DNA of 64,000 nucleotides, taken from the NCBI RefSeq assembly GCF_904849725.1, contig NC_058518.1:214408741-214472740 (forward strand), written 5' to 3'. Shown piece after piece: positions 9,342-22,095 of the stretch (positions are counted from its first letter, which is position 1; every line of letters begins with the position of its first letter). A program made the position numbers and the translations under genes. Below the pieces are notes generated by a model. It was not told where the DNA came from, ran no database searches, and saw only the letters and a program-made list of their open reading frames with translations. Source of the DNA: Hordeum vulgare subsp. vulgare. Taxonomy: Eukaryota; Streptophyta; Magnoliopsida; Poales; Poaceae.

Positions 9342-12219
9342 ACTCTCCTACACTAATAAGAGATCTCGCCCTAAGATCTAAGAATGAAAGGGGAATAGGA
9401 AGAGAAAGAGTAAGAGGTAAAACTTACTTGCTTCTTTGACAAACAAGTGAAACAAATGAATCAAAGAGATGAAGAATGATATGAGGAACAAGACGGAATT
9501 TACAACAAATTTTGGCAGCACTTCGGTAGGAAAAGAGGGAAATTTTGATAAGATGGCAAGATCTTGACAAGATTCACAACGAACCAACTGAATTGAATAA
9601 TCAAGGAGAGAACATGATCCTGATAGAACAAGATGATAGATTGAAGAGATAACATCACCACAACTCCCGAACAAGAGAATAGAAACAAGATCGTAGAGAA
9701 GAATAGAATGAAGAACAAAATGACAATTTCCATCACAATTGAATTTGGCAAGCATCCTTGGAAGAACAATAGAACCGAGTTGTTGGAAAACCGACAACGA
9801 AAAGAACAAGCTTGTAGTGGACTTATGAAAACCATCCCAAACTAATGAGGTGACAACTAGCCACTAACAAAAACACGAATTGGTGGGATGCAACAAGAAA
9901 GGCAAAACTTCTTACACCAAGAGGATATATCGAGACTTGGAACAACGATAATCACCATAATAGCAAGAATCCTTAGGAAAGCTTTACGTGAAATCTAATC
10001 AAAGATAACTCAATGAAGAAACCCTGGGTCAAAATATGTCATGATCAAAGGATTTGGTGGGTTTACATATTTAATTCTTGAAACAACTTCTCTTCGAGAC
10101 TCCTGCACTATCAAGAATGCTATAACACCACTTCAAAGGATAAAGGAGGAAGAATTTCTCTTTGGAAAGCAAGAGAAGGAACACTTGAGGTTCTCCAACA
10201 AGAATCTTGAAGAAAAGATCGAGAAGGAATTGAAACCTTGAAGAACCACAATGAAGTACCACTTGGAGAACACCAAGATGAAAGGATGATACAAAGAGTT
10301 GAATGTTGAAAAGAATAAGATTCAAGCCTTGCATAGATTTAGATAAAGCTTCGCGAAGAGATACTTGAGAAAATTTGCAACTCTGCAAAAGAAAAGATGA
10401 ATCACTTGGGATAAAGAATTTGATATCATGAGCCACTTCGAAAAGAATTGAAATCACCTTGATGAAACAAGAATAATAATCATGTTATGCTCATCCTTCA
10501 CCAAGTTAAATTGATGACAAGCAACATATTTAGCATACTACTTATTCTTCTTGAAAAGATTGGAGAGAGAGAGAGAGGTAGAGAGCAAACTGAAGAAGTT
10601 TTGGAAGAAACATTGGTAAGAATTGAAATGAATGAGAAAACCATGAATGAATGAATATACTTGAGAATGAAGAGATCATGATCCACCTCAAAGAAAACTT
10701 CCACAAGGAACCGGAATAATTGCGAGACGAACGAAGAGACACAAAATTGTGAATAAGTTGAGAACGAAAGCATAAAGTCGAGAACGAACATATCTTATGA
10801 AATGACGACCTTTAGAGGATCAAGAAAAGAAAACAACTCTGAAACACATCGAATAGATATGGAGAATTTATCATGATTGGAAACAAATGAGAGGATAACA
10901 CGAAACAGTGAGGACAATCTTCAAAAGAATGGAGCAAGACTTTGAGAAAAACTCTCCTTCGGTCTTCAAGTTGAGAAAGATGAGAGGAACACCATCAAGA
11001 ATAGCTAAGACACTCCGGAACAATGACTAAGGAGAGGTTGGGCCAATGATGAAAATAATTTTTGGAAACGATCTTCAAGAAGGGATATGACCGATGGAAT
11101 CCATACTTGCATCATAATTAAAAAGAATTCGAGATCTTCGGAAAAGATTAGAATAGCCAGGAAAAATCCTGGGAAAGAACCTGTGGGTTATGTTCCCACT
11201 CATAAGAAACCACCGTTGAAACAATTGATTAGAAAAGATAGATCGCATCGGTACAAATGAAACTAGGATGAGAAAAGTGAGAGATGAATAAACAAGAGAG
11301 ACTAGGATGAGAATCACCAACATTGGAAAATATTTAAAGGATGAAAAGTATATGATGAAAACCTACAACTTGAATTGAATCCACTGGAGAAGAGCAAGGA
11401 TGAAGAATAATGAACTCGAACTCCTGAGAAGCATCACAATGAATCACCGGATACAACACGGAAGAAAAGAGAGCAGAATCATCAATGAGACAAAGGTACT
11501 TGGATGATAATTAAATCATGAAGAAAAAGGGGTGGGAGGGTGGGGAAAAAACAAAGACAACTTGGGACAGATGACATGTACTCCAGAAAGAATTATAGAT
11601 TGATCTAGCAAATATTGGAGAGGATGTAATTACTTGAGGAGAAGCACACCGGGTGAAATTTTTTTGACATGATGACATTGATTGAAAAGAATTGATAAGA
11701 CAACTTGATTGAGAAAAAGAATTAATTAGCATTCCCATAGAAATATGAGAACACCGCTAGGAAAGATATGAATTCACCACTTGACATCGACGCAACTCGA
11801 ATTACCATACACCGACAAAACAAAGGATGCGGCTTACAAAACAAGCCAGAACAAATTCATGACCCTTATTGGATACGACTGCTGCCTTTCTTTCTAGGTT
11901 ATCCCGTGCTTGACATGGCAGCCACCTTTCTTGCCTTCCTCCTTGACTTGCAAACAAGTTTGCCTTTGGTTTTAGCGATTTTCTTGGTCTTCTGATTTTT
12001 GTGGAGTTTTTGTTGGTCTTCTCTCTTTTGTTGCACGCGCTCGGCGCATCCCTCCTGACTATTGAACTGCGAGCATAACCACGCCTAGTGGAAGCCCCAT
12101 GCATCGCACTGGGGAGAATTCGAAGAACGCAAAGAATGACCCCGCGGCACGTGCCCTCCAGCTTACCCTGAGCCTCACGCTCACGGGGGCTAGGAACGAT
12201 GCCTTGGCATGAGTGTGCC
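9342..12219 (-). repeat. Non-coding internal region of a minus-strand LTR element
   Basis: A-rich on the plus strand, no gag or pol recognisable in any frame. Its left edge is the polypurine tract (9342-9356) of the LTR at 9341. Near the right end a minus-strand open stretch (11802-12104) encodes a Lys/Arg-rich segment with no family I recognise. Long LTR plus a non-coding interior of about 3 kb is the organisation of large retrotransposon derivatives (LARDs), which move using enzymes of other elements. The alternative is a 3' untranslated part of a coding gypsy element whose pol has been lost. Confidence 0.45.
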
Positions 12220-15200
12220 TATGGGGACCTCCGACTTACGAGTCGAGATCGCCAAATGAACGTGCTCAGTGATCCCAGAGATCAATGCTCACCGAACACA
12301 CATAAACTTAATAATAAGAGTCTTACATCCAAACATACTGTTTGATACAATAAATGACCATATCGGTCAAGTCTTACATATATAGGGCCTTGAGGGACAA
12401 CACACCAAACTGGACCAATAGCAGAAATATTGGTCGAAAGCGTGAACCCATGCCATCAGCCTTAACCTACACGCATTCTGACTGGGAAGCGTCCTAGCTC
12501 GCAGGAACGTCACCGTGTTACTCTTCACCATATACTGTTCAATGAAATAACGAATGGCAAGAAAATGAGTACTTTGAATGTACTCGCAAACATCCCATGA
12601 TATGAACAATGCAATTGGTAGATTAACAAGTACTATACAGTTTTGGTGGATAGCAACTTAACTATAAATAAACATGATCATGGGTGTGCAACATAATCTA
12701 GATGTTGTTTAGAAGAACAAGTTACATATATCAATATATCTGTCATGGGCTGAACACTCCGGGTTCACCCGATATGCCAAGTCACCAACTTGGTCATATT
12801 AACACCAATTTACCACATACTCACACACACTTGGTTTATGCGGAAACGACTGGACGTAGTTTAAGAAGGATTACCCAACTGTCCTTCACCGTGGACACGG
12901 CTATTTGAATAGTTTTACTCTCTACAGAGGTAGTACGCTGGACCCACGAGTTCCGGGAAACTTCTGTGTCATCTACGACTCGCGGTATATAACGTACCTG
13001 AGGTAAGTACCCGATCAATGCCTTTCCCCTGACGATACTAGACAAAGAGGTCCACTCAATTGGTACCCAGCCCACATGTTGTACATCTTACGAGCACCGA
13101 CTTTGGACAATATCAACCATGCGGGGACCAATGGTGTGCGTGGAACACGTAAAAACGACATAGTCGCCCTACCTGGCACGACCCCATCACGAGAGTGACC
13201 ACACGTCACTCCCACCACTATGCTAGGATCGACCAGAGTAATCAACAAAGCCCGGTCCCATAAAGGGGTAATGGGGTCGTACATGTAAGGTTGGGACGGT
13301 TGACACATCATAAATCTAATCCCATTTCTGAAACCATACACACACAAAATACCCGGTGCACCACTTCTCCGAAAGTGGCCACCCAACTCATCATCACCCT
13401 CGGGCATTAGTGGCACCCGACGGGGTTTTCATAAACCTTTGATTTATACCAACATCATGCTCATGCTACTAGTATTCTAGCTTTACTTGTCAACATGATA
13501 TTAGCATGAGCCTCATAGGTGGTAGGATCATGCTCAAAATGCAAGTGCTTTGGACGAGCCATCGGTAACATCACTTCAATGATTTACTGATGCTTATGGT
13601 CACATGCAACGGAAATATTTGCTACACTAGCATGCAATATAATATATGCTGAAAACATGGTCAAAGGTCTGCTTGCCTTTGCTCTCATAGTTCTCGGGGT
13701 CTTCGATGTCTTCCGATCCAACTCCGAGAACTCCGTCTACTCGTCAACTATCGTGGAAAATAATCACAGTCAGCCACACAGCTAGCATAACAAAAGTGCT
13801 ATATAAAATAGAAGTTTTATTTTTCTTGGATCTCTCTGGTCATAAAAAAAATACTTGAAGCTTGCTAGAGGAGAGTTGGATCATCAGGGATTTTTGAATA
13901 GATGAGAGGAGAAATAGGGGATCCTTTATGAAGCCCATATAAAATAATATGATAAAAATGAGTGGAGGCACTCATTTAATAGAGAATAGTTTTAGAGACA
14001 TTTAGGAAGTTGTTTCACTGGATTTGAGTTGGTATGAATATTCTAGGGATTTTACAATCTGGCATAAATAGAAAAAGGAGCAATTTAACTAATGCAGCAA
14101 AAACAAGGTAGAGAAACATGTCCACCTTAGCTAGAAAATAAGGTAAGGATTTAATATGTCTCTGGAAATTGGAATCACGCCATTTGGAGTTGATTTGGAT
14201 CCTCTAGGAATTTCACAAAACTGGGGCTAAATATATCCAGATTTGGATTTAAATAAATACACCACACGAAGTTGCTCTGGGAAAATGTGCCATGCACATA
14301 TTTGGATAGGTTTTGAATTTAGGAAACTATAGAAATTTGAATCATCAGAATTGGAGTTAAAATGAATTTTCTATAGAATATTGAACCCTCTGGAAAAAGA
14401 AAAAGGTAAGGAAAAGGCTACCAGGGAGCTATTCAACGCTAGGGCGCAGAATAGCCACTGGGCCGGCCCGGCCGCGCAGACTCCCTGGGGGTCCTGGTGA
14501 CGCCGAAGGCGTACTCCTACCGATGCGCCCCCGCACGAGGGAGATGTCAACGTCCAGGGCGGGGCCACTTAAAACTGGGGGCCCGGTCATTGTGTGGCTG
14601 GCGCGGGGCCCCGCCTGTCGGCTCCATCTCCCACCTCCCGCTCTAGGTGGGAGCAACGGGGAGACAGATCAGGCGCTACCGGTGCTCCCCCTAGTTGCTC
14701 CGGCCACCGCTTGTGATGCCACAAGCACCATCACACGCGGGGAGATCCCCCGCACCCACATGGGAGGGTCCAGGACGCTGGGGAGGCCGAGTACAAGCGT
14801 GCCCGCGACCGAGGCGGAGAGTGGCGATGGTGGCCGTGGGGAGCGACACCCCGGCCACCTGGACATGTGAGGAAGGAGGGGGAAGGCGTTGGAGGTGTTG
14901 TGGGTGCTCTTGGAGGCTCTAGGGAGAGAGAGGGAGGTTGGGGAGGCCCAGCGGTGCTCGGGCTCAGGCATGGCCGAGGCGGCACTTTGGCCATTGCCGG
15001 CGTTGGAGAGCCCTAGAGGAGGAGCTGTCGGCTTCCTGGGATTGCTAGAGGTGGAGTGAAGAGCATATGTCCGAGAGGGGATCGAGGGAGAGAGGTAAAA
15101 TGGAGTGGGAAGCCGAAGGAGTCTCGGGAGCTCTCAGAGCTTTGAGAGCACGGGGAAGACATACGTCCCTGGGGGGACTTGGCTGCTTCTAGGCGTCGGG

Positions 15201-16968
15201 AAGGACCTGGACCAGTAAACTGGAATCCCCCGATGCTCTGAGACACTTAGCAGCGGCCGGAAGTGGTATGAAAGAAAGAGACAAGGTGCAGAGCAACCAT
15301 ATTGCAGGCCAGGGTGGTGGTCACCACGGCCACCTTTGTCTAGAGTGATAATTTGACCAGTCAAATATGTCTTTAGCTCATGGCATGCATGCAAGGAGAC
15401 TGAGGAGTTTGGAATCATCTGGGGCTGGTTAGGTGGGGTTTTGACTGTGATTAAATCTGCAACAGGAAACTAGGGGCTCACAAAAGTGGTTTTCAGAAAG
15501 GGAAACCATGTCTAGCAGTACCTGGTATGGAAGGATGGAAGGACTACACCACTTCAAAGTTTCAGCTCAAGCAAGGGATGGTAGCTAGTACTTGCTGTAC
15601 AAGCTACAGTTTAGCCAGAATTGAACTTGTAGATGTGCTGCTCATTTTCTCCATATGAACATGCCATCTCTTGGTTTGAAACAATTCTTTGGGATGCTAG
15701 GGAGATTCTGGAAATAGGTGGGGGCCTTGGCTTAAGCTGACGTGCGGCAAGAGGGGTAAAAGTGGTGATCCATGGGTAAAAATGAGGAATAGCTACAAGG
15801 GGTCTCTCTCAAATAATTGACCAGTGGCCATGGAAATGCTACTGGAGTAAAAAAGATAACTAGGGGAGGATGTGGTAGAAAGTTGATCTCAAGGGTAAAC
15901 GTGGAAGGGGCCAAAGTAACCACTTTAGTGAGTGCACAAAAGGTGTTTGATGAGTATTAGGGCAACCATATGGACTTCAATGGATACGAAACTTAACAGG
16001 ATCAAATAATAGATGAAAATAGGCTTGGAAACCAAATTTGGGATTTGGTGGACAAGGTTTACAATGTAGACTTAGAAAACCCATGAAATGGGCAGAAGTA
16101 GCTTTCTCCTTACAAAACTATTCAAATCAATTCCCGCAAATCCAATTTTTGGTGTGGGGACATTATTTGAGCATTAAAGCATGCCCAAAAAGTTTGGGGT
16201 TAATTAGAGAAACTTTATAATGTAAAGTTTCCCAAAGTCAGAAATCATCACAGAGGGTCTTGAGGAGCTTAGGGACAAGTTCTTCTTTTCTCCTTGATGC
16301 ACCACTCGGTCTAGATGCATTATTGGAGTATGAGAACATGTATACCAAATTTGAGCACATTTGAAGATACTTGACAATGTAGAGTTGCTCAAATTTGGAT
16401 TTGGACAGATAGGTTTTTAGAATAAATAAGGGAATCAAATCAACTTGGATTGAGATGAAACTTGGCCAGAACTTCACATATATCATATGTGACATTCTAG
16501 AATTTTAATGGAACTTATTGAGAATATTTCTTACTGAAATATTCCAAAAGCTTGAAATAGGTAGGAAGTGTTTTGAAGGGGTTTGCCCATTATTTTGAAC
16601 ATGACCATGTGTTGAAACTCATATATATGGAATATATATGTCCACTGTGTTTCCCTAAATTTTCTTAAATATTTTGAAAGCAATGAAAATAACTTTCCTT
16701 CATAAGAGACCATTTCTGCCTCATAGGAAGGCATTTAAATAAAATAGTAAAATAACTCTTAAAATAATAATATTGTGGTTTTGGAAAGTAATTTTGATAA
16801 TGGTTTTTAAATAAAATAATTGGTGCAAAATAAATGCCCTAATCTGAGGACTTGTAGTACAAATCCCATCTGAGGGGTTTTGAAAGCTTAATTCAAAGAA
16901 ATGCTTTTTGGTGAAAATAATATTTGGTAAAAATAGTTTCTGGTCCTAAACACATGGCATGAGCATTA
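12220..16968 (-). repeat. Partial long LTR, minus strand, split by the CACTA transposon
   Basis: The left 1.5 kb (12220-13760) is an inverted relative of the 3' half of the chromovirus LTR at 25590-27305, sharing the blocks around CTCTAGGTC... and the terminal GGTCCCCA. The part from 14525 to 16968 matches the separate copy at 53322-55349 at roughly 95 percent by eye, in the same orientation. The reading therefore ends near 12220 and begins beyond the CACTA insertion. A GC-rich, promoter-like island lies at 14400-15050. No PBS follows at 12220, so this is either a 3' LTR, a solo LTR or a fragment. Open stretches in the GC-rich island are composition artefacts. Confidence 0.7.
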
Positions 16969-17460
16969 CACTACTAGGAAAAGGGCTATAGATGATATAG
17001 ATACTAATGGCGCACCACACAAGCAGTACGCCACTACTATATAGTAGTGGCGCTCCATGTGAGGCGTGCCATTAGTGTGATGGACACTAATGGCGCACCA
17101 CACACTCGGTGCGCCACTACTATATTATTATTATTAATTTTTTTTTTGCAAAACTACTAATAGCGCACTAGCAGCTGGTGCGCCATTAGTAACCGGGGTT
17201 ACTAATGGCGCATCTGTTAGTAGTGCGCCACTACTGTAAAAAAAATTGGGTTTTTTTTTTGCAAACTACTAATGGCGCACCACAGCTAATGCGCCATTAG
17301 TAACCAGTGTTACTAATGGCGCATCTCGTGGTGGTGCGCCACTACTTTTTTTTTTGCAGAACTACTAATGGGGCACCAGAGGAGGTGCGCCATTAGTAAC
17401 CAGGGTTACTAATGGCGCATATGTAGGTGGTGCGCCTTTAGTAACCTCGGACCAGCTAGA
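16969..17460 (+). repeat. CACTA left terminus and subterminal repeats
   Basis: After the terminal CACTACTAGG the block carries many copies of TACTAATGGCGCACC and its inverse GGTGCGCCATTAGTA, at spacings of about 15-60 bases, separated by poly-T runs. In the family these subterminal motifs bind TNPA-like proteins and bring the two ends together. At least ten forward or inverted copies are visible. Confidence 0.9.
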
Positions 17461-17930
17461 TATTTTGGACAGCCACCTACCACACTCACTTTCCCCACTT
17501 TCATTCTCTCCACCTCCTCATCCAAGCTTGTTTCGGGTGCCTCCTCCTCCTCACCTCATTTGCATCATAGATTCACACAAATTAAGTGGTTAAATTACCT
17601 TTTTTTGATAGGTAAGTAAGGGGAAAGCTTTTATGTTGTAGATCTACTTTTTTCTCCCTCCAACAACGTGCACATGCACTTTTTATGGCCTAGCTAGATC
17701 TACGTATGTTTCTGGTGTTGCATATGTTCGTGGTGTTGCATATATGTTTGTGTTTGCAGGTACCGGTATTTGAAATGCGATAGTTGCCAATATTTTCCCG
17801 GAATGTTGATTCATTTCCGTTTCGGCGAGAATATGGCACTATGCATTCTTTTTTGTACTATTTTAGGCAAAGTCATGCCAATTTTTTTTTTGGTTCTAAA
17901 ATATCGTTTTGCTCTACCCCGCAGGCGACC

Positions 17931-18452
17931 ATGGTTCGCACGATGACCGAAGGCATCGTGAATAGGTTTTTGAGCTCCGCGAAGGCCGAGATGCTTCAAA
18001 AGAACGAGACGGAGATAAGATGTCCGTGTCGAAGATGCAAGCTGAAGAGCCTTATGGACCCGGATTCTGTAAAGGTGCGGGACCACCTGCTCTTGTGTGG
18101 TTTCATGGATGGCTATCGATGGCAAGGTGATGAAGATGATTATGAAGTCTTCCATGGGGGCCGGGAAAGAAATGAGGAAGGGCATGAGCAAGACAACCGC
18201 GGCGAGGGCGGACGAGAAGACGAAGAATCTCCAGGACACAGTCATCATGTAGAAGATGCCGGACATGATGATGAGGAAGATGCCGGAGCAGACGAAGGGC
18301 ATGATCATGAAGATGAAGATGCCGGAGCAGACGATGATGGCCATCGATGGCCTGGGTGCAGGACCCTCATATTCAAGAGCTGCTTCTCAAGCAGACGGAT
18401 AACGCAAGACCTGCCGCCCGAGAGAAAGCCAAGCTGGATCAACTGGAGATAG
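17931..18452 (+). pseudogene. CACTA transposase N-terminus (transposase-associated domain)
   Basis: ATG at 17931 lies after a pyrimidine-rich stretch ending GCAG, which looks like a 3' splice site. The protein starts MVRTMTEGIVNRFLSSAKAE and has IRCPCRRCKLKSL followed by VRDHLLLCGFMDGYRWQ, the Cys/His-containing transposase-associated domain found at the amino end of TNP2-type proteins. It ends in a His/Asp/Glu/Gly-rich acidic tract (about 18160-18340) and then leaves frame. The continuation WVQDPHIQELLLKQ is in the frame used from 18515 onward, so a frameshift occurred in the acidic tract, followed by a TGA just before 18485. Confidence 0.85.
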
Positions 18453-18514
18453 ACGCGGTTACTCCATTGTATGAAGGATGAAGGCCCGAGGATACGCGCC
18501 TGAAAGTAACAGTC

Positions 18515-19786
18515 ATGGCTCTGGAGATGAAGGTAAAACACAAAATGACTGACGCATGCTTCGACGAGAACATGTCATTCTGGCACGAACGTCTTCCCAA
18601 GGGGAACAAGTGCCCGACCAGTTTCGAGGAGGCGAAGAAAATCGTGTGTCCTCTGGATTTACCGCACGTGAAATACCATGTGTGCATGAACAATTGCATC
18701 ATTTATCGGGACGAGCACACGGAGTGTAAGAACATGTCATTCTGGCACGAACGTCTTCCCAAGGGGAACAAGTGCCCGACCAGTTTCGAGGAGAAGAAGA
18801 AAATCGTGTGTCCTCTGGATTTACCGCACGTGAAATACCACGTGTGCATGAACAATTGCATCATTTATCGGGACGAGCACACGGAGTGTACCATATGTCC
18901 GGTGTGCGGCGTCAGTCGATACAAGAAGAGGAAGAAAGCTCCTCGAAAAGTGGTGTGGTACTTTCTGATCACTCCTCGTCTGCAACGGTATTTCGCGGAC
19001 CCTAAGGTAGCAAAGCTCCTGCGTTGGCACGCGGATAGGGAGGAGAAAAAGCGAGAAGATGACGGAAATGATCCGGAGATAAATAAAAAAGACAGGATGC
19101 TGAGTCACCCTAAGGATGCGAGCCAGTGGCAAGCGTTGAACTACGAATACCCAGAATTTGGGGACGATCCAAGGAACATCGTGCTGGGCGCGAGCACCGA
19201 TGGAGTCAATCCGTTCGGCGGCCAGAGAAGCACACATAGCACCTGGCCTGTGTTTGTGTGGATGTACAACCTTCCCTCCTGGTTGTGCATGAAGAGGAAG
19301 TACATTCACATGAGTATGCTAATTAAAGGGCCGAAACAACCAGGGAACGACATCGATCTATATCTGGGGCTGCTGAAAGAGGAGCTAGACACGCTGTGGA
19401 AAACGCCAACCAATACGTGGGACGCCGCAGAGAAAGAATATTTCCCTATGAGAGCCGCACTGCTCACGACGGTGCACGACTATCTCGGTTACGGATATGT
19501 CGCGGGCCAGGTGGTCCACGGATTTTCTGGATGCGTCAGGTGCATGGATGACACAATGTATCGCCAGCTAGATAGAGATCCGAGGTCTTCAAAAACCGTG
19601 TTCATGGGACATCGAAGGTGGCTTCCCGACGATGACTCATGGAGAAAATGCAAGGATCTGTTCGATGGTGAAACCGAACCCCGAAGACGCCCCCTTACGA
19701 GGAGCGGCGAGGAAATATACGGGCTGTTGAAAAATTGGAAAGAGTGCCCACCGCCGGGAAAGGCGCCAGAGCCGGGAAAGAAGTGA
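18515..19786 (+). pseudogene. TNP2-type CACTA transposase, catalytic region
   Basis: Central portion of the transposase that cuts and pastes the element. Recognisable family blocks are FWHERLPKGNKCPTSFEEAK, CPVCGVSRYKK, FFADPKVAKLLRWH-like FADPKVAKLLRWHADREE, YPEFGDDPRNIVLGASTDGVNPFG, MSMLIKGPKQPGNDIDLYL and HDYLGYGYVAGQVVHGFSGC. It contains an in-frame tandem duplication of 54 codons (18569-18892) not expected in the family. It ends at a premature TGA (19784-19786) inside a KAPEP/PGKK repeat-like tract; the same frame resumes at once toward 19841. Apart from the duplication and stop it is the best preserved part of the element. Confidence 0.9.
18569..18892 (+). repeat. In-frame 162-bp tandem duplication inside the transposase
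   Basis: 18569-18730 and 18731-18892 are tandem copies, 54 codons each, starting NMSFWHERLPKG and ending YRDEHTEC. By eye they differ at three bases inside (GCG versus AAG, and one silent T/C) plus the last codon. The low divergence marks a recent event within an element that is otherwise decayed. Confidence 0.95.
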
Positions 19787-19840
19787 AAGGCGCCAGAGCC
19801 GCTGCTGAAGGTATGGAAAACGAGGTCTGTTTTCTGGGAC

Positions 19841-21160
19841 TTGCCGTACTGGAAGATCCTCCATGTGCCTCACAGCCTTGATGTTATGCATATCACGAAG
19901 AACGTGTGCGAGAGTCTGCTTGGTACCCTGCTCAACATGCCACAGAGGACCAAAGATGGCCCGAAAGCAAGGGCAGACTTGAAATCAATGGGCATCAGGG
20001 AGGAGCTTCACGCTAATAATGATGATGATGATGATGATGATGAGGCGAAGCAGGACACGGAAAGTCGTCGCAAAGGCAAAAAGTCCAAGAAGACCGGAAA
20101 TGACTTCCCTCCCGCGTGCTTCACTCTAAGTCAGGAGGAGATCAATCAGTTTTTCACTTGCCTCATAGGAGTAAAACTTCCTTACGGTTACACGGGGAAG
20201 ATAAGCAGATACCTAGACTTAGCGAAGCAGAAGTTTAGCGGGATGAAGTCTCATGACTGTCACATGCTGATGACGCAGATACTTCCAGTCGCAATCCGTG
20301 GGAGCATGGACGCGCACGTCCGTGAAACGCTATTTGGCCTATGCAACTTTTTCGACGTCATCTCTCGGAAGTCGGTTGGCGTGAGGCAACTCAAAAGGCT
20401 ACAGGAAGAGATCGTGGTGATACTATGCGAGCTTAAGATGGACTTCCCGCCCGCATTCTTCGACGTTATGGTGCATCTGCTGGTCCATATCGTGGAGGCT
20501 ATCATCCAACTCGGGCCGAGGTTCCTGCACAGCATGATGCCGTTCGAAAGGATGAATGGTGTCATCAAAGGATACGTTCGCAACATGTCACGTCTAGAGG
20601 GAAGCATAGCCAGGGGCTTTCTGACCGAAGAGTGCATCTCCTACTGCACGAATTATCTAGGCATCGAGAACCCCGTTGGTCTGCCCGTCAACAGGCACCT
20701 CGGCAGGCTCGCAGGATGGGGTCACCGTGAGGGTCGCCGCGAAATGCATGTCGACTTCGAGGGTCGACTCGCCAACTTTGAAAGAGCAAACCTAGTCGCG
20801 CTACAACACATAGATGTGGTCGATCCTTGGGTCGTAGAGCACAAAACCTTTATTGAAAAGACGTACAATGAGCGAGGCCAACAGAGGACGGACGGAGATA
20901 TAATCAAAGAGCACAACTCATGTTTCACGCATTGGTTCAAGAAGAAGCTTCTGTCGTACCCTTTACATGAGGATTCTTCCGCGGAAGAACAACTCTTATT
21001 CGCCTTGTCACAGGGCGCCGAGCACAACCTGATGACGTATGACGCGTACGATACCAACGGCTACACATTCTACACCGAGGTAAAGGACATGAAGAGCGTT
21101 GGTTATCAGAACTCCGGGGTAACGATGGAACCCTACACCGGTAACGACAAGGACAGATAA
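19841..21160 (+). pseudogene. TNP2-type transposase, C-terminal half with DUF4218-like region
   Basis: Same frame as the preceding segment. Early on it has WKILHVPHSLDVMHITKNVCESLLGTLLN, the end of the TNP2 core including the conserved LDVMHI...N block, then a poly-Asp run (from GATGATGAT at about 20020). The DUF4218-like part follows: LPYGYTGKISRYLDL, KSHDCHMLMTQILPVAIRG, FPPAFFDVMVHLLVHIVEA, FERMNGVIKGYVRN and ESCISYCTNYL-like ECISYCTNYLGIENPVGLP. It stops at TAA (21158-21160) where relatives read through into the DUF4216-like segment. Confidence 0.88.
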
Positions 21161-21163
21161 TAC

Positions 21164-21619
21164 GGAAGGATCAAGGAGATCTGGGAGCTGAGCTACGCTG
21201 GAGAGAAGGTCCCGATGTTCCGTGTCAGATGGACCAAGAGCGTCATAAAAGAAGACCGGTATTTCACCACCATGGTTATACCCGAAGCCAAATCCAAGAC
21301 CGCGGGCGCAAACGTCACCGCGAAAAATGAGCCATGGGTACTGGCTTCGCAAGTGGACCAATGCTTCTTCATTACCGACCCGCCAAAGCCCAGTCGTGTT
21401 GTCGTGACGAGAGGCAAAAGGAAGATCATCGGAATGGATGGAGTCGCCAATGAGCAAGACTTCGACAAGTACGGCGACCCGAAGATGGAACATTACGACA
21501 ATGATGAAGTACCAGCATACACCACAAGAAGAAGCAGGACCACCCTACCTAAAGGACGTCCCTTCAAGAGAAGAACTCCATTTACGAAAAATAAGGGCCA
21601 GAAGATTGTGAACAAATAG
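21164..21619 (+). pseudogene. Transposase C-terminal DUF4216-like segment
   Basis: After the TAA at 21158 the same frame continues GRIKEIWELSYAGEKVPMFR and MFRVRWTKSVIKEDRYFTTM, then EPWVLASQVDQCFFITDPP and VANEQDFDKYGDPKMEHYDN. This is the DUF4216-type C terminus found on CACTA TNP2 proteins. The last 40 residues are basic (RPFKRRTPFTKNKGQK), consistent with nuclear location or DNA contact. Terminates at TAG around 21617. Confidence 0.85.
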
Positions 21620-22095
21620 CTAGCTAAGATCGATTGTATTTAAATTGTAGCCGTCATTTCTCGATTGTATTTCGACATTTTCAAATTTGATGATATTTTT
21701 TCATATTCAATATGAAAAAATATTGAATATTCATGAGGACACTCAATCTCGATCCCCTCCATCTCGATCGCTATCACCCCTTTCAAGATCCCCCTCGCCG
21801 CCGAGCACCCCCCGCACCCTCCCCCGCTCCACCGCCACCGCCGTCGGCATACTTACCACTAGAACACCTATTCACAAGATTAAACTCCTATTCATAGGCA
21901 TCTAATTGCAAACATAAAAAAAATACTAGGCACTAGATGTTGTTGTGAGGCACTAGATATTCATAGGCATCTAATTGCAAAAATGAAAAAAATACTAGGC
22001 ATCTACTTGCAAACATCAAAAAAAATACTAGGCACTTCTCAAACCAAGGTGCAACCAGCACAACAAAATATTCATAGAAAAAAAGGAAAAAAAGG
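21620..22095 (+). other. Non-coding CACTA 3' region with short tandem repeats
   Basis: AT-rich downstream sequence with a C/G-rich patch at 21740-21850. At 21890-22037 the words CATAGGCATCTAATTGCAAA and AAAAATACTAGGCA recur about three times in irregular tandem. No gene is seen. Confidence 0.7.

Noticed and set aside
9378..9835. Leu/Phe/Ser-rich minus-strand frames resembling a membrane protein
   Set aside because: Read opposite an A/G-rich non-coding strand; composition alone gives the hydrophobic pattern, and no conserved motif or gene context exists.
14371..15418. Pro/Ser/Arg-rich frames on both strands in the 14.4-15.4 kb island
   Set aside because: Not conserved in frame in the second LTR copy at 53322-53800, which has the same sequence with different indels.
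12220..16968. Pairing this LTR with 53322-55349 as the two ends of one minus-strand element
   Set aside because: No matching target duplication could be found and both internal edges are lost, so common origin as one element is not supported.
17811..18344. 177-codon minus-strand frame across the CACTA transposase N-terminus
   Set aside because: It is the shadow of the His/Asp/Glu-rich acidic tract on the other strand, giving an artificial Ile/Phe/Met/Ser-rich hydrophobic protein.
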